Assembly: GCF_002831585.1 (NCBI RefSeq)
Contig: NZ_CP025113.1
Coordinates: forward strand, 5,595,001-5,659,000
Direction: 5' to 3'
DNA length: 64,000 nucleotides
Origin: Bradyrhizobium sp. SK17
Lineage (GTDB): Bacteria > Pseudomonadota > Alphaproteobacteria > Rhizobiales > Xanthobacteraceae
In this document: positions 36,939 through 47,127 of the stretch, piece by piece
Layout of the letters: every line of letters begins with the position of its first letter
How positions within the stretch are numbered: the first letter of the stretch is position 1
Translations under genes and position numbers: made by a program
The notes under the pieces: generated by a model
Told to the model about the DNA's origin: nothing
The model's input: only the letters and a program-made list of their open reading frames with translations
Databases searched by the model: none

Positions 36939-38609
36939 TCAGACCGTCAGAACGTGCACGACGCAGATCGGCTTCTTGCCCCACTGCTCGCTCAGCGCGG
37001 AACGGACCGCGCGGCGCACCGATTCACCCAGCGCATCCGGATCGCGCCGCCGCGGCTTCGGCAGGCCCTCGATCGTCGATACCACCACATCGAAGACAAT
37101 GTCGTCGAGCAGCTCGCCCGCGGCATTGTTCTCCGGCATGCCGACGAGATCAACCTCGGGATCGTCGGCCATCTCGCCCTGCGCGGTCATCGCGATGGCG
37201 ACGAAGGCGCAGCCGGCAAAGCCCATCCGCCGCCGCTCGACCACGGCACGCGACTTGGCATCCTCCAGGATGGTTCCATCCTTGTAGAGGCGGCCCGCGG
37301 GCACTTCGCCGATGATGCCGGGGTCGCCCGGCCCGAGCTTGATCAGGTCGCCGTTGCGGCAGGTCAAGACCTTGGGGACGCCCGCGGCGCGCGCCAGCTT
37401 GGCGTGTTCGGCAAGGTGCAGCGCCTCGCCATGGACGGGGATCAGGAGCTGCGGCCGGACCCAGGAGATCATGTCGCGCAATTCGTCGCGGCGCGGATGG
37501 CCGGAGACATGCACCAGATGCTCGCGATCGGTGATGATTTCGACGCCCTGCGTCACCAGCCCGTTGATGATGCCGCCGACCGCCTTCTCGTTGCCCGGAA
37601 TGGTGCGCGAGGAGAAGATCACGGTGTCGCCCTTGTTCAGCGTCACCTGCGGATGATCGTTGTTGGCGATCCGCGCCAGCGCGGCGCGCGGTTCGCCCTG
37701 GCTGCCGGTGCACAGCGCCAGCACCTTGTCGGCCGGGAAGTGGCCGTAATAGTCGGGGCTGCGGAACTTATGCGAGGCATCGAGATAGCCGCACTCGCGC
37801 GCCACCTGCACCACGCGCTCCATCGCGCGGCCGACCACCACGACCTCGCGATCGGCGGCGTTGGCGGCGTCGACCACCGCCCGCACGCGGGCGACGTTGG
37901 AGGCAAAGGTGGTGACCGCGACCCGGCCCTTGGCCGCCTTGACCAGCTTCTTGATGGTGGCCGCGACCTCGGTCTCCGACGGCGAGCGCCCGTCGCGCAC
38001 CGCGTTGGTGGAATCGCCGACCAGCGCCAGCACCCCCTCGTCGCCGAGCTCGCGCAGCCGCCGCTCGTCGGTCGGCAGGCCGATCACCGGGGTCGGATCG
38101 ATCTTCCAGTCGCCGGTGTGCAGCACGGTGCCGACGTCGGTTTTGATCGCGAGCGCATGCGATTCCGGAATCGAATGCGCGACCGGGATGAACTCGACAT
38201 TGAACGGACCGATATCGACCCGGCCGCCCGACGGGATCACGGTGATCGGGATCTTCGGCGGATTGCGCTCGGCGGCGCATTTGGCCTCGAACAGCGCCGC
38301 AGAGAACTGCGTCGCGTAGATCTTGCAGCCGAGCCTCGGCCAGAGATCGATGATCGCGCCAAAATGATCCTCATGGGCGTGCGTCAGCACGAGGCCCATC
38401 AGATTGTGGCGTTCCTTCTCCAGGAAACGCACGTCCGGCATGATCAGGTCGATGCCCGGCAGATGCTCTTCGTCGCCGAAGGAGACGCCGAGATCGACCG
38501 CGAGGAACGAGCGCTGGTGGCGGTTGCCGAGGCCGTAGATCGACAGGTTCATGCCGATCTCGCCGACACCGCCGAGCGGGGCAAAGGTGAGTTCGTCGGG
38601 GCGCGCCAT
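36939..38609 (-). CDS. rnj: Ribonuclease J
   Basis: Metallo-beta-lactamase/beta-CASP RNase with 5'-exo and endo activity on mRNA and rRNA precursors. 556 residues; the zinc motif is LTHAHEDHFGA (His77, His79, Asp81, His82). 'VGEIGMNLSIYGLGNRHQRS' is at the N-terminus, and the beta-CASP part has 'ALCTGSQGEPRAALARI' and 'HVSGHPRRDELRDMI'. Its ATG shares one base with the birA stop (TGATG). Normal length for alphaproteobacterial RNase J. Confidence 0.95.
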   Translation of the reverse strand: MARPDELTFAPLGGVGEIGMNLSIYGLGNRHQRSFLAVDLGVSFGDEEHLPGIDLIMPDVRFLEKERHNLMGLVLTHAHEDHFGAIIDLWPRLGCKIYATQFSAALFEAKCAAERNPPKIPITVIPSGGRVDIGPFNVEFIPVAHSIPESHALAIKTDVGTVLHTGDWKIDPTPVIGLPTDERRLRELGDEGVLALVGDSTNAVRDGRSPSETEVAATIKKLVKAAKGRVAVTTFASNVARVRAVVDAANAADREVVVVGRAMERVVQVARECGYLDASHKFRSPDYYGHFPADKVLALCTGSQGEPRAALARIANNDHPQVTLNKGDTVIFSSRTIPGNEKAVGGIINGLVTQGVEIITDREHLVHVSGHPRRDELRDMISWVRPQLLIPVHGEALHLAEHAKLARAAGVPKVLTCRNGDLIKLGPGDPGIIGEVPAGRLYKDGTILEDAKSRAVVERRRMGFAGCAFVAIAMTAQGEMADDPEVDLVGMPENNAAGELLDDIVFDVVVSTIEGLPKPRRRDPDALGESVRRAVRSALSEQWGKKPICVVHVLTV

Positions 38610-39415
38610 CAGTTAGCCCTCTTCGAGGCAGCGCTGCCGAAATAGACCTCGCCCGCCGCGACTGGAATACGCCTGCCTTCGGCCGTGCCCACGATCAGAC
38701 AGCCGGTCTCGTCGATAGTTTCGAAGATGCCCTCGATCGTGGCCGTTCCCGTGTTGATCGCGACCTCGCCGCCAAGCCCGGCCGCGCGCTCGAGCCAGAG
38801 CCTGCGGATCTCGGCGAAACCGCGGCCATTGTCCCAGATGCCGCGGAACTCGACCCAGGCATCGGACAGCGCCATGAACAGCTCTTCCGCGCTGATCTGG
38901 ACGCCGAGGTCGGCTAGCGATACAGCCGGTGTCGGTGTGCCCTCCGGCGCCGCGACGACATTGGTGCCGATGCCGACAACGACCGCGAGACGATCGCCGA
39001 TGGTTTCGGCCTCCATATTGATGCCGACGAGCTTCGCGCCCCCTGCGAGTACGTCGTTCGGCCATTTCAGCGCGTATCTCGGGCGCTCGGAACCGAGGCG
39101 AAGCGCCGCCTCGACGCTGACGGCTGCGAGGGCGGCCTCCTCCGACAGCCCGGCGACGAAGCCGAGCGTCGCGGCAACCGCCGGCTGAACGTCCATCAAT
39201 TCGAGAATGCTGCTGGCAAGGTTGCCACGCGGCGCGATCCAGACCCGCTGCCGCCGCCCGCGCCCCGCCGTCTGCTCCGACGTCACGAACCACATCGGCC
39301 CACGCTCGCCGGCGCGCGCGCGCAGCATCGCCTCGGCATTGGTCGAGCCGATCTGGTCGAAGGCGGCGAGCCTGTAGCCCGCCGTGATGGCTCGGGGTCC
39401 GAGCGTGAAGGTCAT
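38609..39415 (-). CDS. birA: Biotin--[acetyl-CoA carboxylase] ligase BirA
   Basis: Attaches biotin to carboxyl carrier proteins. 268 residues with the biotinyl-AMP loop GRGRRQR (51-57), 'LALKWPNDV'-type motif here as KWPND (117-121), then 'GGAKLVGINMEAE' and the C-terminal SH3-like domain. The N-terminal DNA-binding domain of E. coli BirA is absent, so it is an enzyme only. It follows nuoN after 61 bp and overlaps rnj, placing it at the tail of the nuo operon, its usual alphaproteobacterial position. Confidence 0.94.
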   Translation of the reverse strand: MTFTLGPRAITAGYRLAAFDQIGSTNAEAMLRARAGERGPMWFVTSEQTAGRGRRQRVWIAPRGNLASSILELMDVQPAVAATLGFVAGLSEEAALAAVSVEAALRLGSERPRYALKWPNDVLAGGAKLVGINMEAETIGDRLAVVVGIGTNVVAAPEGTPTPAVSLADLGVQISAEELFMALSDAWVEFRGIWDNGRGFAEIRRLWLERAAGLGGEVAINTGTATIEGIFETIDETGCLIVGTAEGRRIPVAAGEVYFGSAASKRAN

Positions 39416-39426
39416 GTCGAACTTAT

Positions 39427-39475
39427 GCGCATGATCGGTTCCGAAAGCCAGCGTCCTGTTTTCGGAATCATACGC
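39427..39475. repeat. Palindromic GCATGATCC/CCGGAAAA repeat, copy 2 (diverged)
   Basis: GCGCATGATCGGTTCCGAAA ... TTTTCGGAATCATACGC between nuoN and birA. It is the most diverged of the four copies but keeps the inverted GCATGAT/ATCATAC ends. Confidence 0.65.
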
Positions 39476-39476
39476 T

Positions 39477-40913
39477 TTAGAACAATGACTTGGCCGCCGC
39501 CGAGGCCGCGCTGACCAGTGGGCCGGGATAGGCCCAGAAGAAGATCACGAACAGGCCGGCGACTGCGAGCACGGTGCGCAGCTCGAACCGCATTGGATCG
39601 AGCTTGCCGATCGGCTGGTCGAAATACATCACCTTGACGATCGACAGGTAGTAGAACGCGCCCACCACCGAGGTCAGCACGCCGATCACGGCGAGCGTGA
39701 ACAGGTTGGCCTTGATTGCGGCGACGAACACGTACCATTTAGCGAAGAAGCCCGCGAGCGGCGGCACGCCGGCCAGCGAGAACAGCAGCATCGCGAAGAT
39801 GAAGGCGAGCAGCGGGTTGGTGCGCGACAGGCCGGCGAAATCGCTGATCTTTTCCACCGCCTGGCCGTTGCGTTTCATCGCCAGGATGATCGAGAAGGTG
39901 CCGAGCGTCATCGCGACATAGATCGCGGCATAGATCAGCACGCCCTGGGCACCCTCGACCGTACCGGAAGCAAGCCCGACCAGCGCGAAGCCCATATGGC
40001 CGATCGAGGAATAGGCCATCAGCCGCTTGATATTGGTCTGGCCGATCGCCGCGAACGAGCCCAGCGCCATCGAGGCGATCGCCACGAACACCAGAATCTG
40101 CTGCCACTGGGTGACGATGCCCGGGAATGCGGTCAGCGTCGCGCGGGTGAACACCGCGAGCGCGGCGACCTTCGGGGCGGAGGCGAAGAACGCCGTCACC
40201 GGCGTCGGCGCGCCCTCATAGACGTCGGGCGTCCACATGTGGAACGGCACCGCCGAGACCTTGAAGCACAGGCCGGCGAGCAGGAACACCAGGCCGAACA
40301 CGATGCCGATGCTGCCCGTCGTGGCGGCAGCCGCGATGCCGGCGAACGAGACCGTGCCGGTGAAGCCGTAGATCAGCGAGGCGCCGTAGAGCAGCATGCC
40401 CGAGGACAGCGCGCCGAGCACGAAATACTTCAGGCCGGCTTCGCTCGACTTGGCATTGTCGCGCGCGCTGGCGGCGACGACATAGAGCGCAAGGCTCATC
40501 AGCTCGAGGCCGAGATAGAGCGCGATCAGGTCGCCGGCCGAGATCAGCACCATCATGCCGAGCGTCGACAGCAGCACCAGGATCGAGAATTCGAAGGTGC
40601 GGGTCGACGGCTGGGACAGATACTCAGTCGACAGGATCAGCGTCGCCGCGGAGGCGATCAGCGCGAGGATCTTCAGGAAGCGGGCGAAGTCGTCGACGAT
40701 GAAGCTGCCGCCGAAGGTCACGAGCTTGCCGGCCGGCAGCCAGAGCTCCAGCGCGCCGGTCACGACCAGCAGCACCACCGCGAGGGCGGTGATCAGCCGC
40801 GTCGTCCCCTGCCCGCGATAGGCCCCGATCATCAACAGCACCATCGCGCCGACCGCGAGCACCAGCTCCGGCAGCACCGGCTGCAACTGATAACCTGCAC
40901 TGGAAAAGCTCAT
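39477..40913 (-). CDS. nuoN: NADH dehydrogenase I subunit N
   Basis: Antiporter-like proton-pumping subunit of complex I. 478 residues, about 14 membrane helices; 'ILALIASAATLILSTEYLSQ', the Lys/His channel region 'FKVSAVPFHMWTPDVYEGAP' and 'SSIGHMGFALVGLASGT' are family hallmarks. It starts 11 bp after nuoM and is the last nuo gene. Confidence 0.97.
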   Translation of the reverse strand: MSFSSAGYQLQPVLPELVLAVGAMVLLMIGAYRGQGTTRLITALAVVLLVVTGALELWLPAGKLVTFGGSFIVDDFARFLKILALIASAATLILSTEYLSQPSTRTFEFSILVLLSTLGMMVLISAGDLIALYLGLELMSLALYVVAASARDNAKSSEAGLKYFVLGALSSGMLLYGASLIYGFTGTVSFAGIAAAATTGSIGIVFGLVFLLAGLCFKVSAVPFHMWTPDVYEGAPTPVTAFFASAPKVAALAVFTRATLTAFPGIVTQWQQILVFVAIASMALGSFAAIGQTNIKRLMAYSSIGHMGFALVGLASGTVEGAQGVLIYAAIYVAMTLGTFSIILAMKRNGQAVEKISDFAGLSRTNPLLAFIFAMLLFSLAGVPPLAGFFAKWYVFVAAIKANLFTLAVIGVLTSVVGAFYYLSIVKVMYFDQPIGKLDPMRFELRTVLAVAGLFVIFFWAYPGPLVSAASAAAKSLF

Positions 40914-40923
40914 GACGAGGGCC

Positions 40924-42438
40924 TTACTGGACGGTCAGCGCGGCTGCCTTCACGGCAGTCACGGCGGTTTGGTAATTGTTGACGAGCTGCTGTACCGAGG
41001 CCGCCGACATGTCGAGCACCGGCTTGGGATAGACGCCGAACAGGATGGTCAGCGCGATCAGCGGGAACAGCGTCACGCATTCGCGGAAGGTGAGATCCTT
41101 GATCGACATCAAGGACGGCTTGACCAGCGCGCCGAACACCACCTTGCGATAGAGCCAGAGCGCGTAGCAGGCCGACAGGATGACGCCGGTGGTGGCGAAG
41201 AACGCCGTCGGCAGCGAGATCTTGAAGGTGCCGAGCAAGGTCATGAACTCGCCGACGAAGCCCGAGGTGCCGGGCAGACCGACATTGGCCATGGTGAACA
41301 CCATGAAGGTCAGCGCGTAGAGCGGCATCCGGTTGACGAGGCCGCCATAGGCCGCGATTTCGCGGGTGTGCATGCGGTCGTAGACCACGCCGACGCAGAG
41401 GAACAGCGCGCCCGAGACGATGCCGTGCGAGATCATCTGGAACATGCCGCCGGCGACGCCCTGCGTGGTCACCGCGAAGATGCCCATGGTGACGAAGCCC
41501 ATATGCGCGACCGAGGAGTAGGCGATCAGCTTCTTCATGTCCTCCTGCATCATCGCCACCAGCGAGGTGTAGATGATGGCGATGACCGACAGCACGAACA
41601 CGAACGGCGCGAAGTCGTGGCTGGCCAACGGGAACATCGGCAGCGAGAAGCGCAGGAAGCCGTAGCCGCCCATCTTCAAGAGGATCGCGGCCAGGATCAC
41701 CGAGCCTGCCGTGGGCGCCTCGACGTGCGCGTCCGGCAACCAGGTGTGCACCGGCCACATCGGCATCTTCACCGCGAACGAGGCGAAGAAGGCGAGCCAC
41801 GCCCAGGTCTGCATCGAACGCGGCACCGCGGTGTGCATCAGGGTCGGGATGTCGGTGGTGCCGGCGTTCCAGTACAGCGCCATGATGGCGAGCAGCATCA
41901 GCACCGAGCCGAGGAACGTGTAGAGGAAGAACTTGAACGACGCATAGACCCGGCGCGGGCCGCCCCAGACGCCGATGATCAGGAACATCGGGATCAGGCC
42001 GCCCTCGAAGAACAAATAGAACAGCACGAGATCGAGCGCCGAGAAGGTGCCGATCATCAGCGTTTCCAGGATCAGGAACGCCATCATGTATTCGCCGACG
42101 CGCTGCGTCACCGACTTCCAGCTCGCGATGATGCAGAGCGGCATGATCGCGGTGGTCAGGATGATCAGGGGCAGCGAGATGCCGTCGACACCCATATGGT
42201 AGGTGATGCCGGTGGCGAGCCAGGAGGCCTTCTCGACGAACTGGAAGTCGGTCTGCGCGGGATCGAAGCGCGACACCAGGATCAGCGACACCGCGAAGGT
42301 GATCAGCGTGGTCCACAGTGAAATCCAGCGCGCCGTGCGGCTGGCGGTCTCGTCACCGCCCCGCGCCAGCAGATAGACCAGGATCGCACCGACCGCCGGC
42401 AGGAAGGTCGTGACCGAAAGGATGGGCCAGGTTGTCAT
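40924..42438 (-). CDS. nuoM: NADH dehydrogenase I subunit M
   Basis: Second antiporter-like subunit of the membrane arm. 504 residues; '[20 protein letters not shown]' with the conserved helix-5 Glu, '[20 protein letters not shown]' with the channel Lys and His, and '[16 protein letters not shown]'. Its ATG directly abuts the nuoL stop (no spacer), so translation is probably coupled. Confidence 0.97.
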   Translation of the reverse strand: MTTWPILSVTTFLPAVGAILVYLLARGGDETASRTARWISLWTTLITFAVSLILVSRFDPAQTDFQFVEKASWLATGITYHMGVDGISLPLIILTTAIMPLCIIASWKSVTQRVGEYMMAFLILETLMIGTFSALDLVLFYLFFEGGLIPMFLIIGVWGGPRRVYASFKFFLYTFLGSVLMLLAIMALYWNAGTTDIPTLMHTAVPRSMQTWAWLAFFASFAVKMPMWPVHTWLPDAHVEAPTAGSVILAAILLKMGGYGFLRFSLPMFPLASHDFAPFVFVLSVIAIIYTSLVAMMQEDMKKLIAYSSVAHMGFVTMGIFAVTTQGVAGGMFQMISHGIVSGALFLCVGVVYDRMHTREIAAYGGLVNRMPLYALTFMVFTMANVGLPGTSGFVGEFMTLLGTFKISLPTAFFATTGVILSACYALWLYRKVVFGALVKPSLMSIKDLTFRECVTLFPLIALTILFGVYPKPVLDMSAASVQQLVNNYQTAVTAVKAAALTVQ

Positions 42439-44526
42439 TTACTGGCCTCCCAAGCCGAACATGAACCAGGTGATCAATCCGGCCGCCCCGATCAGCATCG
42501 CGAACGCGTAGTGATAGAGGTAGCCGGTCTGCAATTTCACGACATTGCGGGTGACGTCGAGCACGCGGGCCGAGACGCCGTCCGGACCGAAGCCGTCGAT
42601 GATGAAGCCGTCGCCCTTCTTCCAGAGCGTATAGCCGAGCCACTTCGCCGGACGCACGAAGATCCAGTCGTACAGCTCGTCGAAGTACCATTTGTTGAGC
42701 AGGAACTGGTACAGCATCGGCTGCTGCTCGGCGAGTTCGACCGGCAGATACGGCCGGCGGATGTAGAACATGTAGGAGAGGAACAGGCCGAGCACCATCA
42801 TCACGGTGGGCAGCGGCGCGAGCCAGCTCGGGATATGCTCCATGTCCTCGAGGATATGCGGGTTCATCTTGACGGATTCGCGGAAGAACTCCTCCACGCC
42901 GTGCGGGCTGGCGAACAGCTCCTTGAACGGCAGACCCGCGAGGATCGAGCCGGCGGCAAGTATGCCGATCGGCACCAGCATCCAGACCGGGCTCTCATGC
43001 GCGGCCTCGTAGTGCTTCTGGTCGTGCGGCTCGCCGAAGAAGGTCTTGAAGATCAGACGCCAGGAGTAGAACGAGGTCAGGCCGGCGGCCACGATCGTCA
43101 ACAGATAGGCGTAGACCGCGAACGGGTTATGCGACGCATAGGCCGCCTCGATGATCGCGTCCTTGGAGAAGTAGCCGGCGAACAGCGGGAAGCCGGTCAG
43201 CGCCAGGGTGCCGATGCACATCACCGCGAAGGTGTACGGGATCTTGCGCCACAGGCCGCCCATGTTGCGGATGTCCTGCTCGTGGTGCATCGCGTAGATC
43301 ACCGAGCCGGAGCCCAAGAACAGCAGCGCCTTGAAGAAAGCGTGCGTGAACAGATGGAACATGCCGACCGAATAGGCCCCTGCTCCCATCGCCACGAACA
43401 TGTAGCCGAGCTGCGAACAGGTCGAATAGGCGACGATGCGCTTGATGTCGTTCTGCACCAGGCCGATCGTGGCGGCGAAGAACGCCGTGGTCGCGCCGAA
43501 GAACATCACCACCGCCTGCGCGGTCGGCGACAGTTCGAACAGCGGCGACAGCCGGGCCACCATGAAGACGCCCGCGGTCACCATGGTCGCGGCATGGATC
43601 AGCGCCGACACCGGGGTCGGGCCTTCCATCGCGTCCGGCAACCAGGTGTGCAGCAGGAACTGGGCCGACTTGCCCATCGCGCCCATGAACAGGAACAGGC
43701 AGGTCAGGGTCAGCGCGTCGACCTGATGGCCGAAGAAGTTGATGGTCTTGCCGGTCAGGCCCGGCGCGGCGTGGAAGATGGTCTCGAAATCGGTCGAGCC
43801 GACCAGCGCGAAGATCGCGAAGATGCCGAGCGCGAAGCCGAAGTCGCCGACCCGGTTGACCACGAAGGCCTTGATGGCGGCGGCATTGGCCGACGGCTTC
43901 TGGTACCAGAACCCGATCAAGAGATAGCTCGCGAGGCCGACGCCCTCCCAGCCGAAGAACAGCTGCACGAGGTTGTCGGAGGTCACCAGCATCAGCATCG
44001 CGAAGGTGAACAGCGAGAGATAGCCGAAGAAGCGCGGCCGGTTCGGATCCTCGTCCATGTAGCCGATGGAGTAGAGGTGGACGAGCGCGGACACGGTGTT
44101 GACCACGACCAGCATCACGGCGGTCAGGGTGTCGACCCGCAGCGTCCAGGCCACCTGAAGGTCGCCGGAGGTGATCCAGGGCAGCAGCACGACGCGGGCG
44201 TCATGGTGCATGAAGCCGACATCGACCAGCGTCATCCAGGACAACGCCGCCGAGACGAACAACAGGCCGGTGGTGATCAGCTCAGCCAGCCGCGATCCCG
44301 CCGCCGGCGGCTCGGAGACGTGGTGGTCGTCGTGGCCATGGTCGTCATGGCCGTGATCATCATGGGCCGCCGAGGAGTGAGCGTCGGCAGCATGGGCGTC
44401 GCCATGCGCGTCGTCATGATGATCGACGGTGTCGCCGCTCGGACAGCGCGCGTGCGCTCCCGTCAGCGCAATGATGCCTGCGAGAATGGCTCCCAGCAGA
44501 GGCAGGAAGACGATTGCCTGTATCAT
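42439..44526 (-). CDS. nuoL: NADH dehydrogenase I subunit L with His-rich insertion
   Basis: Distal proton-pumping subunit with the long lateral helix. 695 residues; '[20 protein letters not shown]' and '[20 protein letters not shown]' are family hallmarks. Between the first helix and '[20 protein letters not shown]' lies an unusual segment (about residues 25-72) with 13 His among many Asp and Ala ([15 protein letters not shown] core). Standard NuoL has only a short loop here. The insert faces outside the membrane and could bind metal. The palindromic repeat and 65 bp separate it from nuoK. Confidence 0.96.
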   Translation of the reverse strand: MIQAIVFLPLLGAILAGIIALTGAHARCPSGDTVDHHDDAHGDAHAADAHSSAAHDDHGHDDHGHDDHHVSEPPAAGSRLAELITTGLLFVSAALSWMTLVDVGFMHHDARVVLLPWITSGDLQVAWTLRVDTLTAVMLVVVNTVSALVHLYSIGYMDEDPNRPRFFGYLSLFTFAMLMLVTSDNLVQLFFGWEGVGLASYLLIGFWYQKPSANAAAIKAFVVNRVGDFGFALGIFAIFALVGSTDFETIFHAAPGLTGKTINFFGHQVDALTLTCLFLFMGAMGKSAQFLLHTWLPDAMEGPTPVSALIHAATMVTAGVFMVARLSPLFELSPTAQAVVMFFGATTAFFAATIGLVQNDIKRIVAYSTCSQLGYMFVAMGAGAYSVGMFHLFTHAFFKALLFLGSGSVIYAMHHEQDIRNMGGLWRKIPYTFAVMCIGTLALTGFPLFAGYFSKDAIIEAAYASHNPFAVYAYLLTIVAAGLTSFYSWRLIFKTFFGEPHDQKHYEAAHESPVWMLVPIGILAAGSILAGLPFKELFASPHGVEEFFRESVKMNPHILEDMEHIPSWLAPLPTVMMVLGLFLSYMFYIRRPYLPVELAEQQPMLYQFLLNKWYFDELYDWIFVRPAKWLGYTLWKKGDGFIIDGFGPDGVSARVLDVTRNVVKLQTGYLYHYAFAMLIGAAGLITWFMFGLGGQ

Positions 44527-44540
44527 CGCACGATTCCCTT

Positions 44541-44589
44541 GCGCATGATCTCGCCGGAAAACCGGCTCCCACTTTTCCGGATCATGCGC
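44541..44589. repeat. Palindromic GCATGATCC/CCGGAAAA repeat, copy 3
   Basis: GCGCATGATCTCGCCGGAAA ... CTTTTCCGGATCATGCGC, placed inside the nuo operon between nuoK and nuoL. Its hairpin could act as an mRNA stability or processing element. Confidence 0.85.
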
Positions 44590-44591
44590 GC

Positions 44592-44900
44592 CTAGCCCTT
44601 CATCAGATTGACGTCTTCAACCGCGATCGAACCGCGGTTGCGGAAATACACCACCAGCACGGCGAGGCCGATCGCGGCCTCGGCGGCCGCCACCGTCAGC
44701 ACCAGCAGCGCGAACACCTGGCCGACGATGTCGCCGAGGAAGGTCGAGAACGCCACCAGGTTGATGTTGACCGAGAGCAGGATCAGCTCGATCGACATCA
44801 GGATCACGATGATGTTCTTGCGGTTGAGGAAGATGCCGAGGATCCCGAGCGTGAACAGGATCGCGGCGACCGCGAGGTAATGTCCGAGCCCGATGGTCAT
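44592..44900 (-). CDS. nuoK: NADH dehydrogenase I subunit K
   Basis: Small membrane subunit with three helices carrying the proton-path glutamates. 102 residues from the ATG at 44900, whose ATGA overlaps the nuoJ stop. '[20 protein letters not shown]', '[20 protein letters not shown]' and '[20 protein letters not shown]' are diagnostic, with the conserved Glu in helices 2 and 3. Frame open upstream lies over nuoJ and is not used. Confidence 0.96.
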   Translation of the reverse strand: MTIGLGHYLAVAAILFTLGILGIFLNRKNIIVILMSIELILLSVNINLVAFSTFLGDIVGQVFALLVLTVAAAEAAIGLAVLVVYFRNRGSIAVEDVNLMKG

Positions 44901-45535
44901 TTCACCCACTCCGCCGCGTCGGCATCCTGCAGGCCCTGCCCCGACGCCACCTTGCGCATCGCCATCGCCATTTCGGGCGTGCGCGCGTTCTGCACGTTGA
45001 TGCTCTGCCGCTTGACGTTGGCCTTGTGGCGCAGCGTCAGCACGATGGCGCCGATCATCGCGACCAGCAGCACCATGCCGGCGAGCTGGAAGTAATGGAT
45101 GTACTTCGTGTAGAGCACGAGACCGAGCGCCTCGGTGTTGGTGACGTTGGTCGGGATCGCCGCGGTGATGGTCTTGGTCACCGTCGGATTGATCACCCAG
45201 GCGCCGACCACCAGCAGCAGCTCGAACAGGAAGATGCCGCCGATCACGATGCCGATCGGCAGATACTGGATGAAGCCCTCGCGCAGCTCGACGAAATCGA
45301 CGTCGAGCATCATGATCACGAACAGGAACAGCACCGCGACCGCGCCGACATAGACCACGATCAGCATCATCCCGAGGAACTCGGCGCCCATCAGGATGAA
45401 CAGCCCGGCCGCGTTGACGAAGGCCAGGATCAGGAACAGCACGGAGTGCACGGGATTGCGCGAGACAATCACCATGACCGCCGAGGCCACGCAAACCGCG
45501 GCAAACAGATAGAAGAACAACGCCGGAAGGATCAT
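44897..45535 (-). CDS. nuoJ: NADH dehydrogenase I subunit J
   Basis: 212 residues, five membrane helices. '[20 protein letters not shown]' and '[20 protein letters not shown]' are the conserved helix 3 region with its pi-bulge Tyr/Gly. It follows nuoI by 9 bp and overlaps nuoK by 4 nt. Confidence 0.96.
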   Translation of the reverse strand: MILPALFFYLFAAVCVASAVMVIVSRNPVHSVLFLILAFVNAAGLFILMGAEFLGMMLIVVYVGAVAVLFLFVIMMLDVDFVELREGFIQYLPIGIVIGGIFLFELLLVVGAWVINPTVTKTITAAIPTNVTNTEALGLVLYTKYIHYFQLAGMVLLVAMIGAIVLTLRHKANVKRQSINVQNARTPEMAMAMRKVASGQGLQDADAAEWVK

Positions 45536-45544
45536 GCCCTCACC

Positions 45545-46039
45545 TCACCGGTACGGCGCGTCGAGCGCGATCGACTTCGCAATCTCGCGCTCCCAGCGGT
45601 CGCCATTGGCGAGCAGCTTGGCCTTGTCATAGTACAGTTCCTCGCGGGTCTCGGTCGCGAACTCGAAATTCGGTCCCTCGACGATGGCGTCGACCGGGCA
45701 TGCCTCCTGGCAGAGGCCGCAATAGATGCACTTCACCATGTCGATGTCGTAGCGCACCGTGCGGCGGGTGCCGTCGTTGCGGCGCGGGCCGGCCTCGATG
45801 GTGATCGCCTGTGCCGGGCAGATCGCCTCGCACAGCTTGCACGCGATGCAGCGCTCTTCGCCGTTCGGATAGCGGCGCAGCGCGTGCTCGCCGCGGAAGC
45901 GCGGCGAGATCGGCCCCTTCTCGAACGGGTAGTTCAGCGTCGGCTTCGGCTGGAAGAAATAGCGCATCGCCAGGAAGAACGCCGAGACGAATTCCGAGAG
46001 CAGGAGCGAGCGGGCTGTTGCGTTGACATTGACACTCAT
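45545..46039 (-). CDS. nuoI: NADH dehydrogenase I subunit I
   Basis: Carries clusters N6a and N6b in the peripheral arm. 164 residues; the two [4Fe-4S] motifs are [12 protein letters not shown] (Cys64, 67, 70, 74) and [12 protein letters not shown] (Cys104, 107, 110, 114), both complete. The N-terminal amphipathic helix ('[19 protein letters not shown]') anchors it to the membrane arm. Starts 7 bp after nuoH. Confidence 0.97.
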   Translation of the reverse strand: MSVNVNATARSLLLSEFVSAFFLAMRYFFQPKPTLNYPFEKGPISPRFRGEHALRRYPNGEERCIACKLCEAICPAQAITIEAGPRRNDGTRRTVRYDIDMVKCIYCGLCQEACPVDAIVEGPNFEFATETREELYYDKAKLLANGDRWEREIAKSIALDAPYR

Positions 46040-46046
46040 GACGGCC

Positions 46047-47117
46047 TCACTTCGGCGCGATGCCGGCGAATTGCAGCACGCCGGCCACGATCACCACCAT
46101 CGCCAGCGACAGCGGCAGGAACACCTTCCAGCCGAGCCGCATCAGTTGATCGTAGCGGTAGCGTGGCACGATCGCCTTCGCCATCGCGAACATGAAGAAC
46201 ATGAAGAACACCTTGAGCGCGAACCAGACGATGCCCGGGATCCAGGTGAACGGCGGCAGGTTGACCGGCGGCAGCCAGCCGCCCAGGAACAGGATCGACG
46301 CCAGCGCGCACATCGTGGTGATCGCGACATACTCGCCGAGCATGAACAGCAGATACGGGGTCGAGCCGTATTCGGTCATGAAGCCGGCGACCAGCTCGGA
46401 CTCGGCCTCCACCAGGTCGAACGGCGGACGGTTGGTTTCCGCCAGCGCCGAGACGTAGAACACCACGAACATCGGGAACAGCGGCCACACATACCAGTTC
46501 AGGATGGTGAGCTGCGGCAGGCCGATCAAATGCGCCAGACCGCGGGTGTTCTGCGCCTCGACCACGGCCGACAGGTTCAGCGAACCGACGCAGAGCAGCA
46601 CCGTGATGATCACGAAGCCGATCGAGACTTCATAGGACACCATCTGCGCCGCCGAGCGCAGCGCGGCCAGGAACGGGTACTTCGAGTTCGACGACCAGCC
46701 GGCCATGATGATGCCGTAGATCGACAGCGACGAGATCGCGAAGATGTAGAGAATGCCGACATTGATGTCGGAGATCACCCAGCCGAGATCGAACGGGATC
46801 ACGGCCCAGGCGGCCAGCGCCAGGATACACGACACCAAGGGCGCCAACAAGAACACGCCCTTGTTGGAGCCCGCCGGGATCACCGGCTCCTTCAACACGA
46901 ATTTCAGCAGGTCGGCGAAGGATTGCAGCAATCCGAACGGGCCGACCACGTTGGGACCGCGGCGGATCTGCACTGCGGCCCAGATCTTGCGGTCGGCGAG
47001 CAGGATGTAGGCGATCGCGATCAGCAGCACGACGAGCAGCAACAGGCTTTCCGCGACCATGATGATCAGCGGCCAGAGGAAGCCGGTCCAGAACGAGCTT
47101 GCGAAGAATTCAGCCAT
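46047..47117 (-). CDS. nuoH: NADH dehydrogenase I subunit H
   Basis: Membrane subunit forming much of the quinone channel. 356 residues, about eight helices; '[20 protein letters not shown]', '[20 protein letters not shown]' and '[20 protein letters not shown]' are signature loops. It starts 10 bp after the nuoG stop. Confidence 0.97.
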   Translation of the reverse strand: MAEFFASSFWTGFLWPLIIMVAESLLLLVVLLIAIAYILLADRKIWAAVQIRRGPNVVGPFGLLQSFADLLKFVLKEPVIPAGSNKGVFLLAPLVSCILALAAWAVIPFDLGWVISDINVGILYIFAISSLSIYGIIMAGWSSNSKYPFLAALRSAAQMVSYEVSIGFVIITVLLCVGSLNLSAVVEAQNTRGLAHLIGLPQLTILNWYVWPLFPMFVVFYVSALAETNRPPFDLVEAESELVAGFMTEYGSTPYLLFMLGEYVAITTMCALASILFLGGWLPPVNLPPFTWIPGIVWFALKVFFMFFMFAMAKAIVPRYRYDQLMRLGWKVFLPLSLAMVVIVAGVLQFAGIAPK

Positions 47118-47127
47118 CAGGTCACGC

